Below are positions 13,978 through 23,471 of a stretch of 53,855 nucleotides of DNA, one piece after another. Source of the stretch: Gammaproteobacteria bacterium (GTDB lineage: Bacteria; Pseudomonadota; Gammaproteobacteria; Steroidobacterales; Steroidobacteraceae); contig JAIBJM010000009.1 in the NCBI GenBank assembly GCA_020029535.1, positions 1 through 53,855 of the forward strand, read 5' to 3'. The notes beneath the pieces are model-generated. The model saw only the letters and a program-made list of their open reading frames with translations, was not told where the DNA came from and did not search any database. A program made the translations under genes and the position numbers. The first letter of the stretch is position 1, and each line of letters opens with the position of its first letter.

Positions 13978-15899
13978 GGCGCGCGCGACAGCGCCAGCAA
14001 CGACAGCAATCCCAGCAGCAGCGACAGATCGAAGCTGCCACCGCCTCCACCGCCGCCGCCCGAACCCGCTGGCTGCGTCACCGTCACCGATGTCGAGCCT
14101 GTGACGCTGCCGCCCGGCCCGCTGCACTGGAGCGTAAAGCTGGCGTCGGCGCCGAACGGTCCGACCGTCTCACTGCCGTTGGTCGAACGCGCGCCGCTCC
14201 AGCTGCCCGAGGCCGTGCAGCTGGTGGCATTGGTAGCGCTCCACTGCAGACTGGTGGTCTGCTGACTTGTAATCGAGGTCGGTGTGGCGGTCAACGTCAG
14301 TGTCGGTTCCGGTGTGTCTTCGAGCAGGTAGCCATAGCTGCCGTAGTTGACGCCATTCGGCAATCGCGCCAGCACATTCAGTGAATAGCTGCCGGGGTTG
14401 CCGCTGAAGGTGAATTTGCCGCCGCCAAATATCTGCCCGATCGATGACGTGCCCTGCGTCAGCACACCGGCCAGTTCAGCGAATTGCACCGGAAAGCCCA
14501 GATCCGTCAGTGTGAAATCGTAGGAGCCCGCGGCATCAAGTGTCAGCGTGTGGGTATTGAACAGACCACCCACGCCTTGCGAGGCACTGAGCAACGCCGC
14601 GCCGCTCGCCGGCGTCAGCGACACGCCGAACAGGCTGTTCGAGCTGGTTGCCGTCGGCGGCTGCGCCAGCACCAGCGCCGTGGCCGGTCCCGCGACCAGC
14701 GTTATCGACACTGATTCGGTGCCGCTCAAGCTCTGCAGCGGCGCGCCGTTCTGGCTCAGCACCGCGCGCAGCCCGGTGAAGGCCACAGGAAAAGCGTGAT
14801 CGCGCAACTGGAACTGATGACTGCCGCTCGCCGCAGTCAACGGATAACGATAACCGCCGAAGCCGTTCACATAGCCCTCAGGCACCGGCCGCGCATCGGC
14901 GGCGACGGTCTGCGCGCCCTGGAAGAGGCGCCAGCCATAGCTGCCGGCGCTGGAGGTGGCACGACGACCGAAGCTGAACAGCTGCGCGTCGCCGGCCGAT
15001 GCCGTCAGCGCTGTGGTGCCGGCCGTCGATGCAAAGGCCAGCACGGTCTGGTTCTGCACCACCACGGTCTGCAGTGCCGTCAGCGCGGCGGGCACAGCGA
15101 AGTCGTTCAGCGTCAGCGAGTAGTTGCCCGCGGATGGAAATGTCACTGCGGTCGGCGACGGCAGTCGCCCAACCGCCTGCGTCGTGCCATAGACCGTGGA
15201 GGTGCCATCGATCACCGCCACGCTGTACAGACCCGCTTCATCCAGCGTGGCGGCGGTGGCTGCCACCACCAGGCTGTAAGTGCCGGCGCTGGCAACAGCG
15301 AAACTCGCGCTGGTGCCGGGTGCGTTCATCACCGCGGCTGTGCCGCCGCCCTGCCGCAGCAGGATCAGGTCGATCGTCGACAAGGCGGCCGGGAAAGCAT
15401 GGTCGGTCAGCACGACCTGATAGTTGCCGGGCTGCGAAATCGTGAACGTCGTGTCGAGCAGCGACTGCGCTGGATTGGCCGCCGGGTCCGCGGCCACCAT
15501 GCCATCGCTGAAGTTCAGCAGCACCGCGCCGCTGCTGACGGCAGTCACCTGCACGTTGAACGTGCCGGCATCCGACGGGACAGCGCCGACGACGTGCATG
15601 CGATAATCACCCGGCTGCGCGGCGAAACGCACCGTTCCCGCAATATCGAGTCGCACCACGCGCGCGCCATTGCGCGTCACAACCAGCTGCAGAGTGCTGA
15701 AGGCCGCCGGCGCGCCCAGATCCGCCAACACCACGTCGACATCGCCGGCCGCGGCCACGGTGAAGGTCTGCGAAGCCGGCAATCCCTGCGTCAGCGCAGG
15801 CGTCGCGGCCAGCACATTGGAATCGGCCGCAATGGTGGCGGCGCCGGCTCCACCAGCCAGCGCCAGCAGCAGCATGCCGAGCAGTGCGCGCAACTTCAT
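13914..15899 (-). CDS. Exported protein of five ~100-residue repeats with Ig-like domain and Gly-rich C-terminal anchor
   Basis: A 661-residue secreted protein of no named family. A signal peptide covers residues 1-20. Five repeats follow with the pattern hhLxDxxxPxxxxxLxxhhxxxG; the key Asp is at residues 60, 166, 266, 367 and 466, a spacing of 99-106. Each unit later has an AGxY/F-type strand. An Ig-like domain (about 532-610, with SLQWSATNATSC and SWSG) precedes a run of glycines (613-621), a hydrophobic segment (about 623-637) and basic residues. That tail resembles GlyGly-CTERM sorting signals, not VPLPA. The ~20 residues after the anchor come from overlap with rmlB. The small protein at 43230-43715 contains one copy of the same module. 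It is the last gene of the xrtD operon and may be a matrix or adhesion protein (inference). Confidence 0.8.
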   Translation of the reverse strand: MKLRALLGMLLLALAGGAGAATIAADSNVLAATPALTQGLPASQTFTVAAAGDVDVVLADLGAPAAFSTLQLVVTRNGARVVRLDIAGTVRFAAQPGDYRMHVVGAVPSDAGTFNVQVTAVSSGAVLLNFSDGMVAADPAANPAQSLLDTTFTISQPGNYQVVLTDHAFPAALSTIDLILLRQGGGTAAVMNAPGTSASFAVASAGTYSLVVAATAATLDEAGLYSVAVIDGTSTVYGTTQAVGRLPSPTAVTFPSAGNYSLTLNDFAVPAALTALQTVVVQNQTVLAFASTAGTTALTASAGDAQLFSFGRRATSSAGSYGWRLFQGAQTVAADARPVPEGYVNGFGGYRYPLTAASGSHQFQLRDHAFPVAFTGLRAVLSQNGAPLQSLSGTESVSITLVAGPATALVLAQPPTATSSNSLFGVSLTPASGAALLSASQGVGGLFNTHTLTLDAAGSYDFTLTDLGFPVQFAELAGVLTQGTSSIGQIFGGGKFTFSGNPGSYSLNVLARLPNGVNYGSYGYLLEDTPEPTLTLTATPTSITSQQTTSLQWSATNATSCTASGSWSGARSTNGSETVGPFGADASFTLQCSGPGGSVTGSTSVTVTQPAGSGGGGGGGGSFDLSLLLGLLSLLALSRAPQRASSARHQCSWSRYQRSVC

Positions 15900-15904
15900 G
15901 ATGA

Positions 15905-18301
15905 TCAGACCTTGCCGCGCGCGGCTTCCAGTGTGCGGCGAGCCTCTTCAGCACCATTGAAGGCTGTGCCCGATTTCAATGCCAGCTCCAGATTCTTCGC
16001 CGCATTGGTGCGATCGCCGGCAGCGTACTGCGCCATGCCCAGGTGATAGCGCAGCAGCGGCACGGCCGGTGCGTTGTCCACCGCCTGCTGCAGCAGCGGC
16101 AGCGACTCGCGGACTTCGCCGCGCTTGTACCTGACCCAGCCGCGCGTGTTGATGAACGACGGTTCGCGCGACCGCGCCAATGTATCGGCCAGCCTGGCCG
16201 CGCGATCGAGACTGGCGCGATCGCTGCGGTTGCTGACCAGCAGCATGGCGAGATTGTTGGCCGCTACCAGCAGTTGCGGGTGGCGCCGGTTCAGATCCTC
16301 GTAAACGGCGATCGCATCATCGTAGCGACCCAGCCGCTGGTACAGTGCCGCCAGATCGCTGGCCAGTTCCACCGAACCGGCGCTGGCGGTGCCGCCGGCC
16401 TTCAGCGTGGCAATGGCAGCGTCATTCTGTCCCGACGCCATCTGCGTCAACGCCTTGCCGCGATAGGGCTGCCACCATTTCGGCGAGCGGTCTATAGTTG
16501 CATCGAAGGCCGCCACCGCCTCGGTATGGCGCTTCTGCGTCATCAGCAATTCGCCGCGCAAGTTCAGCGCCAGCAGATTGCCGGCATCCTTCGCGATGGC
16601 AGTGTCGACACGCTGAAGGGCGCGGGCCGCACCACCGCTGTTCATTTCAAGACGGACCAGCGCGGTAAAGGGCTCCACGGCTTCCGGCTGCAATTGCAGC
16701 GCACGTTCGTAGCCGGCGCGCGCCGCATCGGTCTTTTTCTCAGCCTCATCGATCAGCGCGACGAAGAACGGACCCAGCGCCAGATCCGGACGCAGGCGGC
16801 GCACTTCCTCTGCGGTACGTCGCGCATCGGCCAGCTGCCGTTGGCCGAGCTGCAGCCGGAACAGCGCCTGATGCGCATCCATATTTGCGGGATCCAGCTT
16901 GATCAGATCATCGAGCACCGCCCGCACCTCGTTGGAACGCCCGGACTGCGCCAGCAGCGCGGCGAGGTCCAGCCGCGTGGCCGCGGCACGCGGATCGACC
17001 TGCACCGCCGCACGCAGCGCATCTTCAGCCAGTGCGTTGTCGCCATTCTGCAGATAGGCACGCGCCAGCTGTCGCATCACCGGCACCGACTCGGGCTGCT
17101 CGCGCAATACCGCGCGCAGATCGGTGATGGCGGCGTCGGCATTGCCACGCGACAGTGCGATCGCACCGCGCAGCGCCAGTGCCTCGCTGTCGCGCGGACT
17201 GGTCAACAGCACTTCGCCGATCAGCGTCTCGGCGCCGGCCACATCGTTCTTCTGCAGCAGCATGACGGCCAGCCGATCGCGCGCCTGTAGTCCGTCCGCG
17301 TTGGTGCCTGCTGCGGCGACGACCTTGCGATAGACAGCCTCGGCCTCCGCCGGCTTGCGGAATCCTTGGTAGAAACGCCCGGCGGCCAGCTGCAACGTCG
17401 TGTCGGCCGCTTGCTTCGCAAGCATGGCCTGCAGCTCACGCTCGGCAGGCTCGAACCCGCGCTGTGCGGCCAGCATTTCAATCAGCGCCAGCCTGGCGTC
17501 CACATCGGCCGGCGCAACGGCGATGGCCTCACGCAGCGCGCGTTCGGCGCCATCGACATCCTTGTTCAGCAACCGCAACCGCGCCAGCCGCTGGCGATGA
17601 ACCAGCTCGCGCGGTTCGAGTTCGATGATCTTCTGCAGCTGTGCCTCCGCCTCGGTACCGCGCCCAGCGTGCTGCAGCAGATCGGCCAGGATGACGCGCA
17701 GTTCGGCATCGGCGCCGGCGCGGGCCACACCCGCCTGCAATGTCGCGATGGCCTCATCGGTACGATTGGCGGAGCGGTACAGTGAGGCCAGCATGGCCAG
17801 CGCATAGGCGTTGTCGGGCGCATTCTTCACCGCCTTTTCCGCGTCGGCCAGCGCCTCGGTGGACTGCCCATTGCGCGCGCGGACAGCTGCGCGCACCGTC
17901 AGCAGACCGGCATCATCCGGATGCTTCACCAGACCCGGTTCGGCGTATTCCATGGCCTTGTCGCTGGCGCCGGCCAGCACATACAGCCGCGCCGCGGCGG
18001 CGCGCGCCGGCAGGTATTCCGCGTCGGCTTCCAGCGCCGCCAGATAATTGCCCAGCGCATCGCGCGGATTGTTGAGTTTCTCGGCGACCTGCCCCGACTG
18101 GTAGCGGGCACGTGCATTCTTCGGATCGATCTGCAGCGCATTGCTGTATTCGACGCGTGCCTTCTCATAGTTTGCTTCGGCGAAATAGCGGTCGCCGCGC
18201 TCGAGATACTGCGACTTGCGCGCCTCGGTGCCCGAACACCCGGCGGCGCTCAGCGCCGACACCACTGCGAAAATCGCCCAGCTGCGAGTGAATGCGGCCA
18301 T
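15905..18301 (-). CDS. prsT: PEP-CTERM system TPR-repeat lipoprotein (PrsT type)
   Basis: About 798 residues: a lipoprotein signal (lipobox LSAAGC, Cys22) followed by more than fifteen tetratricopeptide repeats. Examples are YFAEANYEKARVEYSNALQI, NPRDALGNYLAALEAD, and VDGAERALREAIAVAP. This matches the PrsT family of long TPR lipoproteins that accompany exosortase/exopolysaccharide loci and are thought to act in polysaccharide or CTERM-protein export. A longer frame begins at 18346, but ATG 18301 has an AGGAG site and starts directly before the signal peptide. It lies between the WecA-like gene and the repeat-protein gene, 5 nt from the latter. Confidence 0.85.
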   Translation of the reverse strand: MAAFTRSWAIFAVVSALSAAGCSGTEARKSQYLERGDRYFAEANYEKARVEYSNALQIDPKNARARYQSGQVAEKLNNPRDALGNYLAALEADAEYLPARAAAARLYVLAGASDKAMEYAEPGLVKHPDDAGLLTVRAAVRARNGQSTEALADAEKAVKNAPDNAYALAMLASLYRSANRTDEAIATLQAGVARAGADAELRVILADLLQHAGRGTEAEAQLQKIIELEPRELVHRQRLARLRLLNKDVDGAERALREAIAVAPADVDARLALIEMLAAQRGFEPAERELQAMLAKQAADTTLQLAAGRFYQGFRKPAEAEAVYRKVVAAAGTNADGLQARDRLAVMLLQKNDVAGAETLIGEVLLTSPRDSEALALRGAIALSRGNADAAITDLRAVLREQPESVPVMRQLARAYLQNGDNALAEDALRAAVQVDPRAAATRLDLAALLAQSGRSNEVRAVLDDLIKLDPANMDAHQALFRLQLGQRQLADARRTAEEVRRLRPDLALGPFFVALIDEAEKKTDAARAGYERALQLQPEAVEPFTALVRLEMNSGGAARALQRVDTAIAKDAGNLLALNLRGELLMTQKRHTEAVAAFDATIDRSPKWWQPYRGKALTQMASGQNDAAIATLKAGGTASAGSVELASDLAALYQRLGRYDDAIAVYEDLNRRHPQLLVAANNLAMLLVSNRSDRASLDRAARLADTLARSREPSFINTRGWVRYKRGEVRESLPLLQQAVDNAPAVPLLRYHLGMAQYAAGDRTNAAKNLELALKSGTAFNGAEEARRTLEAARGKV

Positions 18302-18396
18302 GCGAAAACTCCTGGAAAATGACCCGGGCGACCGGTCGGACGCCACGCCGGAGTGGCAGCGTAGGCAGCTGAGTTGACAGACGTGTTACAGCGAGC

Positions 18397-20034
18397 TCAT
18401 GTCCAGGGCAGGCTGCGTAATCCTGCAATCAGCAGCGCGCAGAAAGTGCCCCAGTGCAGCGGATGCCAGCGCGAACCGATGCCGCCGAGCACCACTTCGC
18501 AGGCATAGAACAGGGTGATGACATAACTCACGAACTGCACGGTCTCCATCGTGCGCACGTCGATGCTGCCGAAGGCAATCAGCGCCAGCACACCGAATAC
18601 CATCAGGAAATCGGTGGGCGTGGCGCCGAACTGCCGGCTGGCCATGAAGCGGATGTACAACGCCAGCAGCACCGCAACCAGCACGACCAGGACAGTGACC
18701 AGCGTCAGCGCCTGTGCGCCACCCGGCCCGGGGTAGCGCGTCAGCAAATAAGCCGAGAAGGCCACCGTGGCATACACCGCTGCGCGCACCGGCAGCGACT
18801 GCGTGGCCCGACCGCGCAACAGCGGCACCAGCATCAGGGCGGCCAGCAGCGAGGCCACGATGCCAAAGTCCATCGGCACCTCACCGACCCAGACCGCAGC
18901 GCCCAGCATGAAGGCCGCGATGGCCGCGGTGATTACACCCAGCACCAGCTGCCGCGGTCCCGGACTTGCAAGCCAGTGCAGCGGTTCCGAGCGCGCAGCA
19001 CCGGCCGATACCGCAGCGGGTGACCGCAGTCGCCAGCCGCTGCGCTCACCGGCAACCAGCACGACGAACAGCGCGCCGACCGCCAGAAAGTAGGTCGCAC
19101 TGACGATCAGGTCCGACTCGTAACGCAGCAATACGCCGGCAGTCACCAGCGCCGCCTGCAGCGAATAGATCAGCACCACGGTCTGGAAGTGGCTGAAACC
19201 GAGATCCAGCAAACGATGATGCACATGATTGCGCGTGGCGCGGAACCAGCTCATGCCACCGCGGATGCGCTGGAACAGCACCGCGACGATGTCGGCCAGC
19301 GGCAAGCCGAGCAACAGCAAGGGCAACGCCGCGCTGACCGCAGTGCTGGCCACCTGCGTCAGATACACCGCGAGAAATCCCAGCGTGAAACCCAGCACCT
19401 GGCTGCCGGCGTCGCCCATGAAGACGCGGGCCGGATGGGTGTTGTAGCGCAGGAAGCCCAGCGTTCCGCCGATGGTGGTCAGGGCAATGCCCACGGCCAA
19501 CCCGCTCTTCACCAGATAGCCCAGCACCGCCATCGCCACCAGGCTCAGCAGCGATTCGCCGCCGGCCAGGCCATCGAGCCCGTCCGAGTGATTGATCGCG
19601 TTGATCACACCGACCAGCGCGACCATCGTGAACGGACGGCCCAATGCCGGATCCAGCGTCGTCGGTTCGATGAATGGCAGCCGCGTGACGTACAGGTCGC
19701 CGTGATACACCACCAGCGCCACGGCAATGAACTGCCCCACGAACTTGGGCCAGTGACCGATCTCGCGCGCGTCGTCCCACATGCCGAACAGGAACAGCAC
19801 CAGCGCACCGCCGACGAAGGACTGCAGCAACGGATCAAACGGAAACAACAGCAGCAGCGGCGTGACGCAGCCAAGCACGATGCCCCAGCCACCGACGCGC
19901 GGCACCGGCAGCGCATGCACCTTGCGCGGATCGGGCATGTCGATCATACCCAGCCGCGGCGCCAGCCGGCAGGCCAGTGGAATCAGCAGCATGCTGACGG
20001 CAATGGCCATCACCAGCAGGAAGAACGCGTTCAT
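18397..20034 (-). CDS. WecA/TagO-like undecaprenyl-phosphate sugar-phosphate transferase with long C-terminal membrane extension
   Basis: The first ~340 residues are a polyprenol-phosphate HexNAc-1-phosphate transferase. It has MPDPRKVHALPVPRVGGWGI, FGMWDDAREIGHWPKF (catalytic DD), INHSDGLDGLAGG, RVFMGDAGSQVLGF and the cytoplasmic HVHHRLLDLGFSH. Such enzymes load the first sugar-phosphate onto the lipid carrier, so this is the likely initiating enzyme of the polysaccharide pathway here. At 545 residues it exceeds the usual ~350. The remaining ~200 residues form a further hydrophobic region with several predicted membrane spans and no recognised motif. It follows xrtD by 3 nt. Confidence 0.88.
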   Translation of the reverse strand: MNAFFLLVMAIAVSMLLIPLACRLAPRLGMIDMPDPRKVHALPVPRVGGWGIVLGCVTPLLLLFPFDPLLQSFVGGALVLFLFGMWDDAREIGHWPKFVGQFIAVALVVYHGDLYVTRLPFIEPTTLDPALGRPFTMVALVGVINAINHSDGLDGLAGGESLLSLVAMAVLGYLVKSGLAVGIALTTIGGTLGFLRYNTHPARVFMGDAGSQVLGFTLGFLAVYLTQVASTAVSAALPLLLLGLPLADIVAVLFQRIRGGMSWFRATRNHVHHRLLDLGFSHFQTVVLIYSLQAALVTAGVLLRYESDLIVSATYFLAVGALFVVLVAGERSGWRLRSPAAVSAGAARSEPLHWLASPGPRQLVLGVITAAIAAFMLGAAVWVGEVPMDFGIVASLLAALMLVPLLRGRATQSLPVRAAVYATVAFSAYLLTRYPGPGGAQALTLVTVLVVLVAVLLALYIRFMASRQFGATPTDFLMVFGVLALIAFGSIDVRTMETVQFVSYVITLFYACEVVLGGIGSRWHPLHWGTFCALLIAGLRSLPWT

Positions 20035-20037
20035 CGC

Positions 20038-21600
20038 TCAGTCTGGAATGTAACGGGTCAGCCGCGTGACGGCCTCGGCGGCGAAGCGGCCGAGCCGCGC
20101 ATCCGCGGCACCGATGGCCTCGCCTTCGCGCAGCGGCGTGATCAGGCGCACCAGGGCGCCATCGGTGCGCTGACGACGCAGCGAATCGACAAACAGATAC
20201 CACTTGACGGCATATTCGTTGGTGACCACGCGGCCGCGCTGCTGGAACCAGTAATAGACCAGCTGTCGCGCGGAGCCCTGCCCGATGACGACGCGGTTGA
20301 CCTGCAGCGGCGTGGCGCCGATCCGTACGCCCGGAACCTGGTAGCGGCCGATCTCGGTCATGCGCCAGCCATTGCCGGGCAGGCACGATGCAGGCGAATG
20401 CGCCGACACGCCGGTGCGCTGCGAGGCGTAGTACGCCACATACAAATTCACCGGCGACTGCGCCGGCAGCGCATAGTCGGCCATCAGGTAATCATCGAGC
20501 TTCAGGATGTCGAGCGTGTCGGCGTCGAGACGGCCGCGACGCCCGCTCCAGGCATCCAGCTGCAGCGGAAAGCCGCTCAGCGCATCGCGCTCCGGCACGA
20601 GCTCTTCGCGCTGCGGGATGGCGCGCGCTGGCAGAGCCACGGCCAGCAGTACCAGCAGTGCAACGATAGCCGGCGCACCCAGCGCACGCGGCTGCGCTGC
20701 GGCACCCGCAGCGCGCGGTGCCGGCCAGTCGATGGCGAAGATCTCGCGCAGCGGACGGCGGTCGCCGGTCAACCGCAACAGCAGCCAGCTTTCGGCGATC
20801 AGCAGCACCATGCAGGCCATGAAGATGATCCAGCCCTCGAAGTCGTGCAGGAAGCCCTCGGCCTGCTCGATGCCGAAACGATCCACCAGCACACCGATGA
20901 CACCGATGCGGAAACTGTTCATCAGTATGGTGATCGGTACCGTCGACAGCACGATCACCGCGCGAATCCACAGGCGGCTGCGGCAGAACATGGCCACGAT
21001 CACACCCAGCGTGAACAGCGGAAACAGGTAGCGCAGTCCGCTGCAAGCCTCGACCACCTGCAATTTGTAGCTGCCGAGATCGATGACATTGCCTTCGAGA
21101 AAAACGCTGATGCCGAACAGCCGGATCACCGCCACACCAAGCTGCGAAGAAATCAGCTGCAACTGCGAGGACAGATTGTTGTACAGGAACGCCGGCAGCG
21201 GGTTCATCAGCAACAGCAGGGCCAGTGGCGCCAGCGCAATGCGAAAGGCGCGCCAGCCCAGCGCCGCCAGCACCGCGCCAGCGATGACGATCACCATCGC
21301 GTAAGCATCCACCGCCGTGATTGCCGCCAGTGTCCCGAGCACATAGAGGGCCAGGCCGACCAGCATCAGCGCCACACCGGCCCAGCTGCCGTTGAAAGGC
21401 AAGGCTTCGAATTGCCGCCGCCGCTGCCACAGCAGCAGCCCACTGAGGATGGGAATCAGGAAGCCGTGGCTGTATTCCTCGCGCTGCCAGTTGGCGTACA
21501 GGTACACATAAGTGTTCTGGAACAGGTACGACAACGCCGCCGCGGCAACCAGCACGGCAAGCAATTGGCGGCGCGTAAACAGATAAGCGGTGGTGCTCAT
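20038..21600 (-). CDS. xrtD: Exosortase D (VPLPA-CTERM specific) with C-terminal EpsI domain
   Basis: A membrane transpeptidase predicted to cleave and anchor VPLPA-CTERM proteins. With the start at 21600 the catalytic residues are Cys186 (EACSGLRYL), Arg231 (NSFRIG) and His252 (FLHDFEGW). About eight membrane spans lie in residues 15-285. After about residue 300 comes a periplasmic EpsI/DUF3485 domain (SPASCLPGNGW, QLVYYWFQQRGRV), the architecture known for XrtD. Three proteins with PLPA/PLPG-type CTERM tails lie in the window (43230, 44281, 45008) and are likely substrates. GTG 21615 would add five residues. It heads a leftward operon with the WecA-like, PrsT and repeat-protein genes. Confidence 0.92.
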   Translation of the reverse strand: MSTTAYLFTRRQLLAVLVAAAALSYLFQNTYVYLYANWQREEYSHGFLIPILSGLLLWQRRRQFEALPFNGSWAGVALMLVGLALYVLGTLAAITAVDAYAMVIVIAGAVLAALGWRAFRIALAPLALLLLMNPLPAFLYNNLSSQLQLISSQLGVAVIRLFGISVFLEGNVIDLGSYKLQVVEACSGLRYLFPLFTLGVIVAMFCRSRLWIRAVIVLSTVPITILMNSFRIGVIGVLVDRFGIEQAEGFLHDFEGWIIFMACMVLLIAESWLLLRLTGDRRPLREIFAIDWPAPRAAGAAAQPRALGAPAIVALLVLLAVALPARAIPQREELVPERDALSGFPLQLDAWSGRRGRLDADTLDILKLDDYLMADYALPAQSPVNLYVAYYASQRTGVSAHSPASCLPGNGWRMTEIGRYQVPGVRIGATPLQVNRVVIGQGSARQLVYYWFQQRGRVVTNEYAVKWYLFVDSLRRQRTDGALVRLITPLREGEAIGAADARLGRFAAEAVTRLTRYIPD

Positions 21601-21685
21601 GGCTCGGGATTGCACGGTCCCGGGATGCTAGCGACCTGATGTGTCACTTTTGTGCAATGTGGCGACCCTATAAAGGCGCCGTCAC

Positions 21686-22864
21686 GTGAAATATCTGCAC
21701 ATCATCTCGTCCCTGAACCCGAAGGGAGGCGGGCCGGCCGAGGGCGTCAAGCAATTGACCCGCGCTGCCGCACAGCTGGGTCATGAGGTTGAGGTGGCCT
21801 CGCTCGACCCGCCGGACGCTGCCTGGATTCAGGGCTACTCGTGTCCGGTGCGCCTGTTCGGTCCGGGAAGCCTGGGACGCTACAGCTATGCGCCGGCGCT
21901 ACGAAACTGGCTACAGGCGAATGCCTCACGATTCGACGCCGTCATCGTCAACGGCCTGTGGCAGTACCACGGCTATGCGACCTGGCAGGCGTTGCGTCAC
22001 TCCGGCACGCCCTACTTCGTCTTTACGCACGGCATGCTCGACCCCTGGTTCCGGCAGCAATACCCACTCAAGCATCTGAAGAAATGGCTGTACTGGCCAT
22101 GGGCGGAATATCGGGTGCTGCGCGACGCGCGTGCCGTGCTGTTCACCTGCGAGGAGGAACGCAGGCTGGCGCGCCAGAGCTTCGGCCTCTATCGCGTCAA
22201 CGAGTCGGTCGTCAGCTACGGCACGCCGGGGCCCGCAGGCGATGTCAACCAACAGCGTGCCGCATTCCTGCAGCGCTTTCCGCAGCTGCGCGGACAACGG
22301 CTGCTGCTGTTCCTCGGACGCATCCACGAGAAAAAGGGCTGCGATCTGCTGATCGACGCCTTCGCATCGGTGGCTGATCGCGATCCGCGCCTGCATCTGG
22401 TGATGGCGGGGCCCGATCAGACTGGTCTCACGGCGGGCCTTGCCGAGAGAGCACGGCAGCTGGGACTGACGCGCCTGACCTGGACCGGCATGCTCGATGG
22501 CGACCTGAAGTGGGGTGCATTGCATGCCGCCGAAGCCTTCGTGCTGCCGTCGCACCAGGAAAACTTCGGCATCGCGGTCGCCGAGGCGCTGTCCTGCCGC
22601 GTGCCCGTCCTCGTTTCGGACAAGGTCAACATCTGGCGCGAAGTGGTCGAAGACGGCGCAGGTCTGGTCGCCGCCGACACGCCGGCCGGAACGCGGCAAC
22701 TGCTGGAGTCATGGCTGAACCTCGGCGAGCTGGAACGTGAACGCATGGCGCACAACGCACAGAAATGCTTCGTCAAGCGTTTCCACATCGATGCCGCCGC
22801 GCATTCGCTGCTGGCCACCATGCGCGCGCATGTCGACGGTGGCACGCAGAAATCGGCAGCCTGA
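21686..22864 (+). CDS. Glycosyltransferase family 4
   Basis: A 392-residue GT-B enzyme. The N-terminal half has the Gly-rich SSLNPKGGGPAEGVKQL and FTHGMLDPWF, common in WcaI/WbaZ-like transferases. The donor half has LGRIHEKKGCDLLIDAF, PSHQENFGIAVAEALSCRVPVL (E-x7-E) and KVNIWREVVEDGAG. It probably adds a sugar to the lipid-linked repeat unit. It begins 85 nt from xrtD in a divergent arrangement. It is coupled to the next gene by a TGATG overlap, forming a glycosyltransferase-acetyltransferase unit. Confidence 0.92.
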   Translation: MKYLHIISSLNPKGGGPAEGVKQLTRAAAQLGHEVEVASLDPPDAAWIQGYSCPVRLFGPGSLGRYSYAPALRNWLQANASRFDAVIVNGLWQYHGYATWQALRHSGTPYFVFTHGMLDPWFRQQYPLKHLKKWLYWPWAEYRVLRDARAVLFTCEEERRLARQSFGLYRVNESVVSYGTPGPAGDVNQQRAAFLQRFPQLRGQRLLLFLGRIHEKKGCDLLIDAFASVADRDPRLHLVMAGPDQTGLTAGLAERARQLGLTRLTWTGMLDGDLKWGALHAAEAFVLPSHQENFGIAVAEALSCRVPVLVSDKVNIWREVVEDGAGLVAADTPAGTRQLLESWLNLGELERERMAHNAQKCFVKRFHIDAAAHSLLATMRAHVDGGTQKSAA

Positions 22865-23463
22865 TGGACGTTCTCCACCGCCTGCCAGATTCCGAACGTG
22901 TCCAGGATCTGCGCCGCTTCAGGCTACCGGCTGGTTTCCGCGGCCGGCCCGCATGGTTTGTACAACTGTGGTGGATTGTGCAGGCCACACTGTTCGGCGC
23001 GTCGCCGCAGTTCATGTTCGGCTGGCGTCGGCTGCTGCTGCGCCTGTTCGGCGCACACATCGGCCGTGAGGTACTGATCCGCCCAAGCGCGCGCATCACC
23101 TACCCATGGAAGTTACGCGTCGGTGAGTACAGCTGGATCGGGGACGATGTCGTCCTTTACACACTGGGACACATCGACATCGGATCGCACGTAGTCGTGT
23201 CGCAGCGTAGCTATCTCTGCGCGGCCCAGCACGACCACCGCAGCCCGTCCTTCGACATGCAGGCCCGTCGCATCACCATCGCCGACGAAGTCTGGCTGGC
23301 CACCGATGTGTTCGTGGCGCCGGGAGTGACGATCGGCCACAGCACCGTAGTCGGCGCCCGCAGCAGCGTGTTCCGCTCGTTGCCGCCGATGCGCATCTGC
23401 TTCGGCAGCCCTGCGGTCGACGTCGGACCGAGGCTGGCCCCGGGCGACGAGACACGCGGATAG
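22864..23463 (+). CDS. WcaF-like polysaccharide O-acetyltransferase
   Basis: This 199-residue protein resembles putative colanic-acid acetyltransferase WcaF. It has WWIVQATLFGASPQFMFGWR near the N-terminus, then a left-handed beta-helix of hexapeptide repeats (IGDDVVLYTLGHIDIGSHVVVSQ) and ITIADEVWLATDVFVAPGVTIG. It ends with GSPAVDVGPRL. Such enzymes transfer acetyl from acetyl-CoA to a sugar hydroxyl in the cytoplasm. The ATG at 22864 shares a base with the upstream stop; the frame before it is the tail of the glycosyltransferase in another register. Confidence 0.88.
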   Translation: MDVLHRLPDSERVQDLRRFRLPAGFRGRPAWFVQLWWIVQATLFGASPQFMFGWRRLLLRLFGAHIGREVLIRPSARITYPWKLRVGEYSWIGDDVVLYTLGHIDIGSHVVVSQRSYLCAAQHDHRSPSFDMQARRITIADEVWLATDVFVAPGVTIGHSTVVGARSSVFRSLPPMRICFGSPAVDVGPRLAPGDETRG

Positions 23464-23471
23464 CGTCGTCC

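Noticed and set aside
19189-21639. An 816-codon rightward frame opposite xrtD and the WecA-like gene.
   Set aside because: Composition is Gln/His/Arg-rich, typical of the antisense of GC-rich membrane-protein genes; no signal or motif, and both opposite genes are well supported.
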